A DNA stretch of 64,000 bases, taken from CAVPCZ01 sp963779225. Lineage in GTDB: Bacteria > Bacteroidota > Ignavibacteria > UBA10030 > UBA6906. Under the pieces are notes generated by a model that had not been told where the DNA came from, did not search any database, and saw only the letters and a list, made by a program, of their open reading frames with translations. Position numbers and translations under genes: made by a program. Numbering within the stretch: the first letter of the stretch is position 1; each line of letters opens with the position of its first letter. Of this stretch, positions 45,557 through 53,783 are shown piece by piece. The DNA lies in NCBI GenBank assembly GCA_963779225.1, contig CAVZWW010000002.1, positions 124,001-188,000 on the forward strand. The letters are read 5' to 3'.

Positions 45557-46978
45557 CTAGCTGCCCGGCAATGTTTCATCGTCCCTCTTTCTGGGCGCGA
45601 TGGCAAATCCTGTAAACCCGTAGAGAAGAGCGAACAGAAATCCCGTGTAGCACATCACCGCCCATATGGCATATTCCAGCGTGGGCACGGCAAGGGTTGC
45701 CGACATGTACACCCCCGCAATGCTCCAGGGGATGAGGGGAACAACCACCGTTCCGGAATCCTCGGTCGTTCTGGACAGATTCTTCGCTGCGAGGTTTCTC
45801 TCCTTGAAGGCCGGGGCAAACAGCTCGCCCGGGATAAGCACACTCAGGAACGAACTCCCGGTCATCACCGCAGTCGCCATGCTCGCGGCCACAGTTGAGG
45901 CGACTAACCGTCCGGTGGTGCGTGCAAAACCGAGAATGGAATGAAGAATGACACCCAGCATTCCTGACCTGGTCGTGATCCCGGCGAATGCGAATGCACA
46001 GAACGCTATCAGCGTCACGTGCATCATCTCCTGCATTCCACCGCGCGAGATCAGCCTGTCCACATCCGCCAGCCCCGTGGAAGCTTTATACCCTGTTACG
46101 CATACGCTGAGGGCATCGGACACAGAGACGCCTTGAAGCCACACGGCGAGGACCAGGCCGACGAGCGAAGAAAGCAGCATACCGGGGATCGGGGGTCTCT
46201 TCCGTACGGTAAGGTAAAGAATAATAAGGGGCGGGAGGAAGAGAGTCCAGTGGAACACAAATGCGCCGTGCAGGGTGGACTGGATGAGCTGGATCCGTTC
46301 GAACCCACCGCCATCCCCCGACACATGCCCGCCGGCAATCGCGTAGACAACAAGGCCGAGCACATAGGCCGGTATCGTCGTCCAGAGAAGGTGCGGGATA
46401 TGGTCGTACAGGTTGCACTTGGCCGCCGCCGCGGCCAGGTTCGTTGAATCGGAAAAGGGGGATAACTTATCTCCGAAATATGCTCCTGCGACAACTGCGC
46501 CGGCCGCCGGACCGGGTGGAATCCCCATTCCCTGGGCAATACCCATGAACGCAATACCCACCGTACCGGCCGTGCCATAGGATGTTCCCGTCAGCACCGA
46601 GACAACGCTGCACACGAGGCAGGCGGTGAGAAGGAAGAGTCCCGGGGAGATAAGCTGGAGGCCGTAGTAGATGAGCATGGGGATCGAGCCGCTCGCGATC
46701 CACGCACTGATCATGATACCGACGACAATCACGATCGACATGGCCGGCATACCTTTCCGGATGGAGTCCATGATGCCATCCTCCATCTCCTTCCAGGTGT
46801 AACCGAGGCGAAGGGCAACCAGTCCGGCAACGCCTGAAGCGGCAATGAGGAGCATCTCAATACGAAAATGATATATGCCGTATCCCACGCCGAGCAGCAG
46901 TGCCATGGACAACAGCGGAATCATGGACTCAAAGAGTGTCGGCGTCCGATGGGTGGTATGCCGGGTTGTTTCGGACAT
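45557..46978 (-). CDS. NhaC-family Na+/H+ (or Na+/substrate) antiporter, copy 1
   Basis: 473 residues from ATG 46978. About twelve membrane helices. Landmarks of the NhaC family (Pfam Na_H_antiporter): PMLIYYGLQLISPGLFLLTA, SVLTGTSYGTAGTVGIAFMG, GAYFGDKLSPFSDSTNLAAA (the conserved GDKxSPxSDxTNLA site) and VMTGSSFLSVLIPGELFAPA. Members exchange Na+ for H+ or for organic acids (MleN: malate/lactate). The second copy at 48551 is closely alike (compare HLLWTTIPAYVLGLVVYAIA with HLLWTTLPAYFLGLVVYWIA). Last gene of the transporter row; 42 bases after the DASS gene. Confidence 0.93.
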   Translation of the reverse strand: MSETTRHTTHRTPTLFESMIPLLSMALLLGVGYGIYHFRIEMLLIAASGVAGLVALRLGYTWKEMEDGIMDSIRKGMPAMSIVIVVGIMISAWIASGSIPMLIYYGLQLISPGLFLLTACLVCSVVSVLTGTSYGTAGTVGIAFMGIAQGMGIPPGPAAGAVVAGAYFGDKLSPFSDSTNLAAAAAKCNLYDHIPHLLWTTIPAYVLGLVVYAIAGGHVSGDGGGFERIQLIQSTLHGAFVFHWTLFLPPLIILYLTVRKRPPIPGMLLSSLVGLVLAVWLQGVSVSDALSVCVTGYKASTGLADVDRLISRGGMQEMMHVTLIAFCAFAFAGITTRSGMLGVILHSILGFARTTGRLVASTVAASMATAVMTGSSFLSVLIPGELFAPAFKERNLAAKNLSRTTEDSGTVVVPLIPWSIAGVYMSATLAVPTLEYAIWAVMCYTGFLFALLYGFTGFAIAPRKRDDETLPGS

Positions 46979-47020
46979 TCCTTTCAATCCCCTTCTTTCA
47001 GGCCTCTTCCAGGGCGCATT

Positions 47021-48442
47021 CTACCCCGCGTGGATCGCTGATAAATACGGAAGACCAAGAACAAGAAGCAGGAACACAAAGAGCGCACCGCAGATCAGAC
47101 CCAGCAGCCAGAAGTCTTTTCGCGGGATGTAGCCGCTGGCGAAATAGATCGGGGATGGACCTGTCGCGTACGGTGTGAGAATCCCCATGATGCCGAGTGC
47201 ATATGCAAGAAGGAGTGTCAGGACCGGAACATTCATCCCCGGAACGGCCGCACCGGCCGCAAGAAACAGCGGCAGCATCGCCATAACGTGGGCCGTGACA
47301 CTCGCAAACAGGTAATGTGTGACAACCAGCGCCAGAACCAGGATCACCATGACCGCCACGGGCGGGAATCCGTACAGGAACGCGGCGACTCGTGTGCCGA
47401 GCCATGCAGCAAACCCGACGTGAGCAAGCCCGTTGGCCAGCGCAACGAGCGTGGCAAACCAGATCAGCACGTTCCAGGCCGGTGTATTTGACAGGACATC
47501 ATCCCACGAGACAACTCCGGTAACGATCATCAGACAGACGATTCCCAGAGCTACAGCGGAGGTGTTGAAAACATCCTGTCCGAACACCCAGAGCGCCAGG
47601 GCCAGAAGGGCCAACCCTGCCATCACGATTTCTTTGCGTGTCAGCGCACCCATGGCGGATAGTTCATTCTTCGCCCAGAGGGGCACCTCGGTGCTGACCT
47701 TGATCTCCGGCGGGTAGAGTTTATAGATAAGGAACGGCAGGGAGAGAAACAACACGGCCCCCACCGGCAGGAAACCGACGAACCAGGTGGTCCATGAAAT
47801 CTCGACGTTCACCGTTTTCTTGATCAGCTCAACGGCCAGCAGGTTCGGCGCAAGGGCGGTCATGAACATCGAACTGGTCACGCACGTGACGGCCAGCGCC
47901 GTCCACATGAGGTAGGACCCGATCTTACGGGCGGTCTCCCCCGGTCGGGATCCGTACAATCCCGGAATGTTCCGGATAATGGGATAGATCGTCCCTCCGC
48001 TCCTCGCGGTGTTCGAAGGCATAAACGGCGCGAGGATCAGATCGGAAAGCCCGATTGCATAGCCGAGTCCGAGTGTGCTGCGTCCCAGGGCTGATACGAG
48101 CATAAGTGCGATGCGCCGGCCAAGCCCTGTTCGTTGATAGCCAAGGGCAAACATGAATGCCGCGGCAATCAACCATACCGTCGGGTTGGAAAACCCGCTG
48201 AGTGCCCATTTGACAGATTCCTCCGGCGACGGGTCCACCAGCCGCAAAACTCCTGCGAGCGTCACGCCGCTCAGGCCGACCACCGCAGCAGGCACCGGTT
48301 CAAGGATCAGGGCAACGACAACGGCCGCGAAGAGGGCGAAATAGTACCAGGCGCCCGGCGTGAGCCCCCCCGGAACCGGCATCAGAGCAACAACAGCACC
48401 GACGAAGAGGGGGAGCCCTGCTCTCATGAGAGACGATTTCAC
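47021..48442 (-). CDS. DASS/SLC13-family anion:Na+ symporter
   Basis: 473 residues with about twelve helices, of the divalent anion:Na+ symporter (CitT/TtdT, 2-oxoglutarate/malate translocator) family. Signatures: LILAPFMPSNTARSGGTIYP (the SNTxRxxG anion/sodium motif, first repeat) and ALGIMGILTPYATGPSPIYF (second repeat, with the TPYATGPSP form typical of the CitT/SodiT1 branch). It should carry di- or tricarboxylates such as succinate, malate or 2-oxoglutarate. It sits between two NhaC antiporters, which suits sodium-coupled transport; starts 108 bases after the second NhaC copy. Confidence 0.93.
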   Translation of the reverse strand: MKSSLMRAGLPLFVGAVVALMPVPGGLTPGAWYYFALFAAVVVALILEPVPAAVVGLSGVTLAGVLRLVDPSPEESVKWALSGFSNPTVWLIAAAFMFALGYQRTGLGRRIALMLVSALGRSTLGLGYAIGLSDLILAPFMPSNTARSGGTIYPIIRNIPGLYGSRPGETARKIGSYLMWTALAVTCVTSSMFMTALAPNLLAVELIKKTVNVEISWTTWFVGFLPVGAVLFLSLPFLIYKLYPPEIKVSTEVPLWAKNELSAMGALTRKEIVMAGLALLALALWVFGQDVFNTSAVALGIVCLMIVTGVVSWDDVLSNTPAWNVLIWFATLVALANGLAHVGFAAWLGTRVAAFLYGFPPVAVMVILVLALVVTHYLFASVTAHVMAMLPLFLAAGAAVPGMNVPVLTLLLAYALGIMGILTPYATGPSPIYFASGYIPRKDFWLLGLICGALFVFLLLVLGLPYLSAIHAG

Positions 48443-48550
48443 ATGAACGCCTGCTGCCGTTGAGGTATGAGGCTGGATTGTGGAACCCGCCCGACCCGCG
48501 CGCCGCCGGGCCGGATCTCGCGGACGCTTACGGGCCGTCCGTGAACGGGG

Positions 48551-49984
48551 TCAGCTCCCCGGCTGTGTTTCATCGTCCCGGATCTGAGGGGCAACGCTGA
48601 ATCCTATCCAGCCGTAGAGAAGTGCAACCATAAACCCGGTATAATTGAACACAGCCCAGGGAGCGTACTCCCAGGTGGACACGCCCAGTGTCCCGGCCAT
48701 ATAGACACCCGCAATAGCCCAGGGAACGACGGGGACGATCGAGTGGGCTTCCTGCGTTGCCCGGGCGAGATTTTTCGCCGCGAGTTTCTTGGTTTTGAAC
48801 GCCGGTGCAAACAGTTCTCCGGGGATAAGCACGCTCAGATACGCACTTCCCGTTATCAGCGCTGTCGAGAGCGCCGCCACCACAGCCGAGGCGATGAGCA
48901 GAGCCGTCGTGCGGGCCACCTCAAGGATTCTTTCCAGAAGGAGATCCAGCATACCCGCTTTCTGCACGATGCCGGCGAACGCGAAGGCACAGAAGGCGAC
49001 AAGGGAGATCTTCATCATCTCCTGCAGCCCACCGCGGGAGAGCAGGTCATCCACTTCGGGCATTCCCGTGGACGCTTTGAATCCCGAAACACAGTACACC
49101 ATTCCATTGACGTACGATTCCCCCTGCAGCACCACCGCAAGCACAATGGCCAGCGCAGAGGACAAAAGCATCGCCGGAATCGCCGGCTTCCGCCGGAATG
49201 TCAGGAACAGCACGATCGCCGGAGGGAGCAGCAGCACCCAGTGGTAGACAAACGTGTTGCGGAGCGTCTCCTGGATGACAGCGATCTTGTCGGAACTCAC
49301 GTTGTGAATGGCAAACTGCGATCCGGCGATCCAGTAGACAACGAGACCGAGAAAGTACGCCGGGAGCGTCGTCCAGAGGAGATGCTGAATGGTGTCTATC
49401 ACATACGAGCGTGCGGCGGCGGAGGCCAGATTCACGGAAGCGGCAAAGGGAGAAATTTTGTCTCCCAGATACGATCCTGCGACAATGGCCCCGGCCGCCG
49501 GCGCCAGGGGAATGCCCATTCCCTGGGCGATCCCGATGAACGCGATGCCGATCGTTCCGGCGGTCCCGTATGCCGTTCCGGTGAGGAGGGACACGATACC
49601 GCACACAAGGCAGGCTGTCACAAGAAACAGGGAGGGAGAGACAATCCGCAGCCCGTAATCAATGAGCATCGGGATGGAACCGCACGCAAGCCAGGAAGCG
49701 ATCATCACGCCGACCACGATCACAATCATCTGGGCCGGCATGGCCTTGGCAATCGACTCGATGATGCCGCTCTCAATGTCTTTCCACGTATATCCGAGCC
49801 GCAGCGCCATCAGGCCGGCGACGAAAGAAGCACCGATAAGAAGAATCTCCACGGGGAGTTGAAGCAGTCCATACCCGCCGCCGAGAAGGATGGCCATGGC
49901 GACAATCGGGATCGCGGCTTCGACGAGCGTGGGTTTGCGCTTCGGTTTGGGCGGAGGCACGGGTGACGTCTTCTTTCCGCTCAT
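48551..49984 (-). CDS. NhaC-family antiporter, copy 2
   Basis: 477 residues from ATG 49984 (GGAAGGGA upstream). Paralog of copy 1 with the same landmarks: PMLIDYGLRIVSPSLFLVTA, SLLTGTAYGTAGTIGIAFIG, and GSYLGDKISPFAASVNLASA, where the usual SDxTN has become AASVN. That change removes a polar/acidic site near the ion path, so its ion or substrate preference may differ from copy 1. It overlaps the M14 peptidase gene by 4 bases (ATGA) and so is translationally coupled to a peptidase, suggesting that it moves an amino acid or peptide-breakdown product. Confidence 0.93.
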   Translation of the reverse strand: MSGKKTSPVPPPKPKRKPTLVEAAIPIVAMAILLGGGYGLLQLPVEILLIGASFVAGLMALRLGYTWKDIESGIIESIAKAMPAQMIVIVVGVMIASWLACGSIPMLIDYGLRIVSPSLFLVTACLVCGIVSLLTGTAYGTAGTIGIAFIGIAQGMGIPLAPAAGAIVAGSYLGDKISPFAASVNLASAAARSYVIDTIQHLLWTTLPAYFLGLVVYWIAGSQFAIHNVSSDKIAVIQETLRNTFVYHWVLLLPPAIVLFLTFRRKPAIPAMLLSSALAIVLAVVLQGESYVNGMVYCVSGFKASTGMPEVDDLLSRGGLQEMMKISLVAFCAFAFAGIVQKAGMLDLLLERILEVARTTALLIASAVVAALSTALITGSAYLSVLIPGELFAPAFKTKKLAAKNLARATQEAHSIVPVVPWAIAGVYMAGTLGVSTWEYAPWAVFNYTGFMVALLYGWIGFSVAPQIRDDETQPGS

Positions 49985-51498
49985 TGTTTCCCTTCCTTGG
50001 CCGGGATTCGGTAGACGGGATAGTCAGCGCCCTTCACGAGGAGCCCGGCAAACGGTTCCTCCTGGGCAATTCCCCACATGGATGACGGCTCAAGTGCGAT
50101 GACAAGCATTGTTCCCTGAAGCTGGTTCACGGGAACGACAATATCCCCGGGCTCCAGGGACACCTCTGCGGTGCGCATCCGGGTCGTCACAGCGGTGGTG
50201 GGCTTGTTCTCCATCCACGAGCCCGTGACATCCACGACAGTAGCGATCTCCACTTTCCGTCGCTCCGCCCGGACGACCGTGTCGTATCGCACTGCATGCC
50301 GGTCAAGGAGATCGCGTATCGTGCGCTGAGTTCTGGGGACGATATATGCCGCCGGGCGCTGAACGGATTCGAGCGGTTTCACTACGGGGGCAAATGCCAT
50401 AGACACAACCGAATCGATATTTGTAAAAAGCGTCCTCACCGGAACGTCAATGGTCGCTCCTTCATACACATAGTCCATTTGCGTGACCACCGGTTCAGTC
50501 GAGCGGGTGATCCTTTCGCGCCCGGAGCGAACCAGCGAACGGATCTCCGTGTTGTTCCGGTTGACAAACTCGAGGAACGATTCAATGGCCGCGAGCTGTC
50601 CCGCTGTGCGCCGCTCAAGTCCGTCGTTCACATCCCTCCCGTTGCGACCTTCGAGAATGAAGGAAAACGTGTTGAGAATGGCCAGGCTCTGTCGCCCGTC
50701 ATCGATGCTGGTGGTGCTGTACCGGACCGTATCCCCCGGCGCCTGCATCCTCAGATAGTCCGAGAACTGAATTCCCTTCTTTGCCAGTTCGTTTTGAAGG
50801 AACGGGAAGAGGTGCTGCAGACCGTATTCCCGTATTGCGGGGGCCACGTTGAGGTTGCTCGGGGCGCCAAACTGCTCATCGGCAGTGCGGACATACCCCG
50901 CCGTCCGGAATTCTTTGCGAAAGGCAGAATACTCGTGCACATCAAGAGTCACCTCCGGTTGCACACGTGCGAACACGGCATGAAGTGCCCGGACTTCCGG
51001 CTGAGTCAGGAGGAGGTGGTCTCTGTTGAGATCTGCACCGTTGGCGTTGGCACGTTTCCCGGCTTCGTTCCCGTCGGGATTCACCGAAGGGATGACGTAG
51101 AGGTCAAGGTGAGAGATCAACGTATCGCATGCACCGGCGGTGATCCGGTTCAGAAGGACCAGCGCCGCCTCTTTCCCCGACGGTTCGTTTCCATGCTGCT
51201 GGCAGAACAGGAGCACCCGTGTGACGGCGCCCGTCTGTACCGGCGGAACGTGAACCATCGGAATGCTCCTCCCCTGCACGGTTGTGCCGATTCTCTCCAG
51301 CCTGAACCGCGTGGATGAACCCGACAATCGGTCGATCTGTGAAAGGAGAGAGTCGTGCGGCGTGACCCGGTGTGCACCGGCCGGGCCGGGGAAGTTCTTC
51401 GACGGCTGCGAGCACGTCAGAGCGGGCATACAAAGGGCAACAGCCAGAAACCGAATGGCGTGTCGCCGTGCGGAGGCGGAAGAAACGGGCCGGCCCAT
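49981..51498 (-). CDS. M14-family zinc carboxypeptidase, probable lipoprotein
   Basis: 505 residues. Signal FLAVALCMPALTC with the lipobox ALTC29, so probably a periplasmic or surface lipoprotein. Zinc site H102-G-N-E105 (LLFCQQHGNEPSGKEAA) and H188 (LDVHEY), substrate-carboxylate region NPDGNEAGKRANANGADLNR, and the general base likely E in FSFILEGRNG. The C-terminal 180 residues are a beta-rich extra domain, common in the Bacteroidota M14 proteins. It trims C-terminal residues or peptidoglycan-like peptides. Starts 3 bases after the M20 gene and overlaps NhaC copy 2 by 4 bases. Confidence 0.92.
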   Translation of the reverse strand: MGRPVSSASARRHAIRFLAVALCMPALTCSQPSKNFPGPAGAHRVTPHDSLLSQIDRLSGSSTRFRLERIGTTVQGRSIPMVHVPPVQTGAVTRVLLFCQQHGNEPSGKEAALVLLNRITAGACDTLISHLDLYVIPSVNPDGNEAGKRANANGADLNRDHLLLTQPEVRALHAVFARVQPEVTLDVHEYSAFRKEFRTAGYVRTADEQFGAPSNLNVAPAIREYGLQHLFPFLQNELAKKGIQFSDYLRMQAPGDTVRYSTTSIDDGRQSLAILNTFSFILEGRNGRDVNDGLERRTAGQLAAIESFLEFVNRNNTEIRSLVRSGRERITRSTEPVVTQMDYVYEGATIDVPVRTLFTNIDSVVSMAFAPVVKPLESVQRPAAYIVPRTQRTIRDLLDRHAVRYDTVVRAERRKVEIATVVDVTGSWMENKPTTAVTTRMRTAEVSLEPGDIVVPVNQLQGTMLVIALEPSSMWGIAQEEPFAGLLVKGADYPVYRIPAKEGKQ

Positions 51499-51501
51499 CT
51501 C

Positions 51502-52623
51502 TCAGTCCCTCCCCGCGACATACCGGATGATGCCGAGACCGATCTGTGCCGCGGAGACGAGGTTGCGGACGGATATGTACTCTTGAACCGAGTGGGCGTT
51601 CTTGAATCCCACCCCCAGGTTAAGGGCAGAGAAACCCTTCTTGTTCAAAATATTCGCATCGCTCCCCCCGGCGTATCTCAGCGGGGTTGGTTCAAAGCCG
51701 GCGGCAGCCATCCCTCCCCGCGCCGCAAGGACAACAGGGTCATCCTCAGCAAACTGGTAGCCGCCGTATTTTTCGACAAATTCCAGATCCACGCTCCCGC
51801 CGCATGCAGACGCCGCGTCTTCGAAGGCTTTTCGCAGGTATTCCATCTGCGCACGCAGGTCACTGTCGCTGGCGCTTCGTGTCTCACCGAGAACCTCCAC
51901 CCTGTCCGGCACAACATTAATCGCCGTGCCGCCGTGAATGGTGCCGATGTTGAGCATGCCGGTGTGACCCCATCGCCCCATTTTCAACGAGGAGATCGCT
52001 TTGCTCGCAATGGAGATTGCATGAACGCCTTTCTCCGGAGAGACCGCCGCATGAGCTGACCGGCCATGGACGACGGCTTTGAAGGACACCGCTCCGGGTG
52101 CCTCCACGATGTAGTTGCCCGGATCCGCCTGGCTGTCGAAAATGAAGCCGAACCGCGCTTCGAATTCAGAGGGCTGAACGAATTTTGCCCCGTGCATACC
52201 CGCTTCTTCGGCGACGGTGAACAGAACTTCGATGGACCCGTGTCCGAGTTTGTGCTCTTCGAGCGCGCAGAGAATCTCCAGGACAACAGCCACGCCCGCC
52301 CGATTGTCCCCACCCACGATCGTTGTCCCATCAGATGCGATCACGCCGTCACGAAAGACATGTTTCAGATTCTTTGTCGGCTGAATCGTATCCATGTGTG
52401 CGCAGAGGAAAACGGGCGGGACACCGGCGGCACCGCGCAAACGCGCACGGACGTTTCCCGCATTTCCGCCGAATGTGGCCCCCGCGGCATCCATTGTGGC
52501 TTCAAGTCCCAGCGCCCGAAGGCGGGAGATGAGCTCCCCCGCAATCTCCGCCTCGTTTCCATACATCCCGTCAATCAATCCGAGAGCGAGGAAATTGCGG
52601 ACGAGACGGTCCTGATTAATCAT
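51502..52623 (-). CDS. M20-family peptidase (PepT-like)
   Basis: 373 residues from ATG 52623. Binuclear zinc motif set: FLCAHMDTI (His, Asp), VGGDNRAGVAVVLE (bridging Asp), FTVAEEAGMHGA (catalytic Glu and ligand Glu), FDSQADPG (Asp), and NAHSVQEYISV (His). The layout is that of the PepT/YqjE-type tripeptidase group; the dimerisation domain lies between residues 190 and 300. No signal peptide, so it works in the cytoplasm on imported small peptides. 118 bases separate it from the PorV-like gene; the M14 gene follows after 3 bases. Confidence 0.9.
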   Translation of the reverse strand: MINQDRLVRNFLALGLIDGMYGNEAEIAGELISRLRALGLEATMDAAGATFGGNAGNVRARLRGAAGVPPVFLCAHMDTIQPTKNLKHVFRDGVIASDGTTIVGGDNRAGVAVVLEILCALEEHKLGHGSIEVLFTVAEEAGMHGAKFVQPSEFEARFGFIFDSQADPGNYIVEAPGAVSFKAVVHGRSAHAAVSPEKGVHAISIASKAISSLKMGRWGHTGMLNIGTIHGGTAINVVPDRVEVLGETRSASDSDLRAQMEYLRKAFEDAASACGGSVDLEFVEKYGGYQFAEDDPVVLAARGGMAAAGFEPTPLRYAGGSDANILNKKGFSALNLGVGFKNAHSVQEYISVRNLVSAAQIGLGIIRYVAGRD

Positions 52624-52741
52624 ACGAAAGATCTTTCTTGTGGATGGAGACACCGCCGGCGCATCCGTGAACAGCAATTCTCTGAGCCCATTGAAACGCG
52701 CCCGGATACTCCCGGTTGTTCAGGAAAACCTGCATCAGTTT

Positions 52742-53770
52742 TCAGAGCCGCATGCCAAGGGTAACGATGTGCACGGCATCGAAGACACCAAACGCCACGT
52801 AGGCATAATCCACATACGCTGTCGCGGACCCCAGATCCACCTTCACTCCTGCCCCGAGGCCGAGACCTTCTTCATCGGTGTTGAAGGTGTATCCTCCCCG
52901 GAGAAACAGCGTTTGCGCAAATCCGCACTCTCCACCCAGGCTGTAATGTTCCCGGTTATCATTGAGATGCACCGCATCCGCGGCCAGCAAGACCGTCCAG
53001 CTTTCGAGCTGCACCGGCGCACCGGGACCGATCACCGGCATGGAGACCGACGCCCGGTAGCTTGTCGGCAGTCCGAAGGGCTGCGTCGTCAGGCTGGCTT
53101 CGGCGGGGGGATTGATGGTGCTCGCCGGATCCAGGTCGACGGCTTTGATCAGGTCACTTCCACTCAGCGTCAGCCCCGGCCCGAAATGCTGGAACGACAG
53201 ACCGAGTTTCATCCCGTAGAGTCCCGTATGCAGCAGCACACCAAAATCAAATGCCACGGTCTGTGCGGAGCTGTTCGCAAGACGCTGAGAAACATACTTG
53301 GCCGACACGCCCACACTCACCTGCTCGATGAGATACTGGGAGTAGGTAACGGCGAAGGCCAGATCCCGTGCGCTGTAGAATGTGCCGTTGCCCTTCGGCT
53401 GGTCTATGGTTGTCACCTCAATATCACCCGAACTCAGCTGCACCACGCTCAGGCCAACGGCTCCGTGTTCACCCAGCGGGAGCGCGATACCCAGGAAGTC
53501 ATGGTCGATATCGGCGATCCACCGGGAGTGTGACACACCAATCTCGAAGCGGCGAAGCGAAGCGGTACCGGCCGGATTCCAGTAGAGCGTGCTGATATCG
53601 TCGGCGATCGAACCGAACGTACCGGCCATTGAAGCCGCCCGTGCACCGACGGGAATCTTGAGGAACTGTGCGGCAGAGGTGCCCGCCTTGCTGAAATCCT
53701 GTGCCTCCGCGGAAGTCGCAACGGCCAGCGCGAATGCCACCATCACGAACCAGGTCTGTCGGATGTTCAT
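52742..53770 (-). CDS. PorV/PorQ-like outer-membrane barrel protein (T9SS-associated)
   Basis: 342 residues from ATG 53770 (GGGAGCAGG upstream). Signal peptide ending TSAEAQ. The N-terminal AAQFLKIPVGARAASMAGTF and STLYWNPAGTASLRR are the hallmark of the UPF0164/PorV group (AxFLxIPVGARAxGMGGA...xxxWNPAG); the rest alternates beta strands, ending FDAVHIVTLGMRL. PorV shuttles cargo from the T9SS translocon to the surface attachment complex. Many Ignavibacteria carry several of these, so this copy may serve the secreted protein encoded 13 bases upstream. Nothing in it shows regulation. Confidence 0.85.
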   Translation of the reverse strand: MNIRQTWFVMVAFALAVATSAEAQDFSKAGTSAAQFLKIPVGARAASMAGTFGSIADDISTLYWNPAGTASLRRFEIGVSHSRWIADIDHDFLGIALPLGEHGAVGLSVVQLSSGDIEVTTIDQPKGNGTFYSARDLAFAVTYSQYLIEQVSVGVSAKYVSQRLANSSAQTVAFDFGVLLHTGLYGMKLGLSFQHFGPGLTLSGSDLIKAVDLDPASTINPPAEASLTTQPFGLPTSYRASVSMPVIGPGAPVQLESWTVLLAADAVHLNDNREHYSLGGECGFAQTLFLRGGYTFNTDEEGLGLGAGVKVDLGSATAYVDYAYVAFGVFDAVHIVTLGMRL

Positions 53771-53783
53771 CGTCCTGCTCCCG

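Noticed and set aside
48743..49966. 407-codon plus frame opposite NhaC copy 2
   Set aside because: His/Arg-rich antisense translation typical of a membrane-protein shadow.
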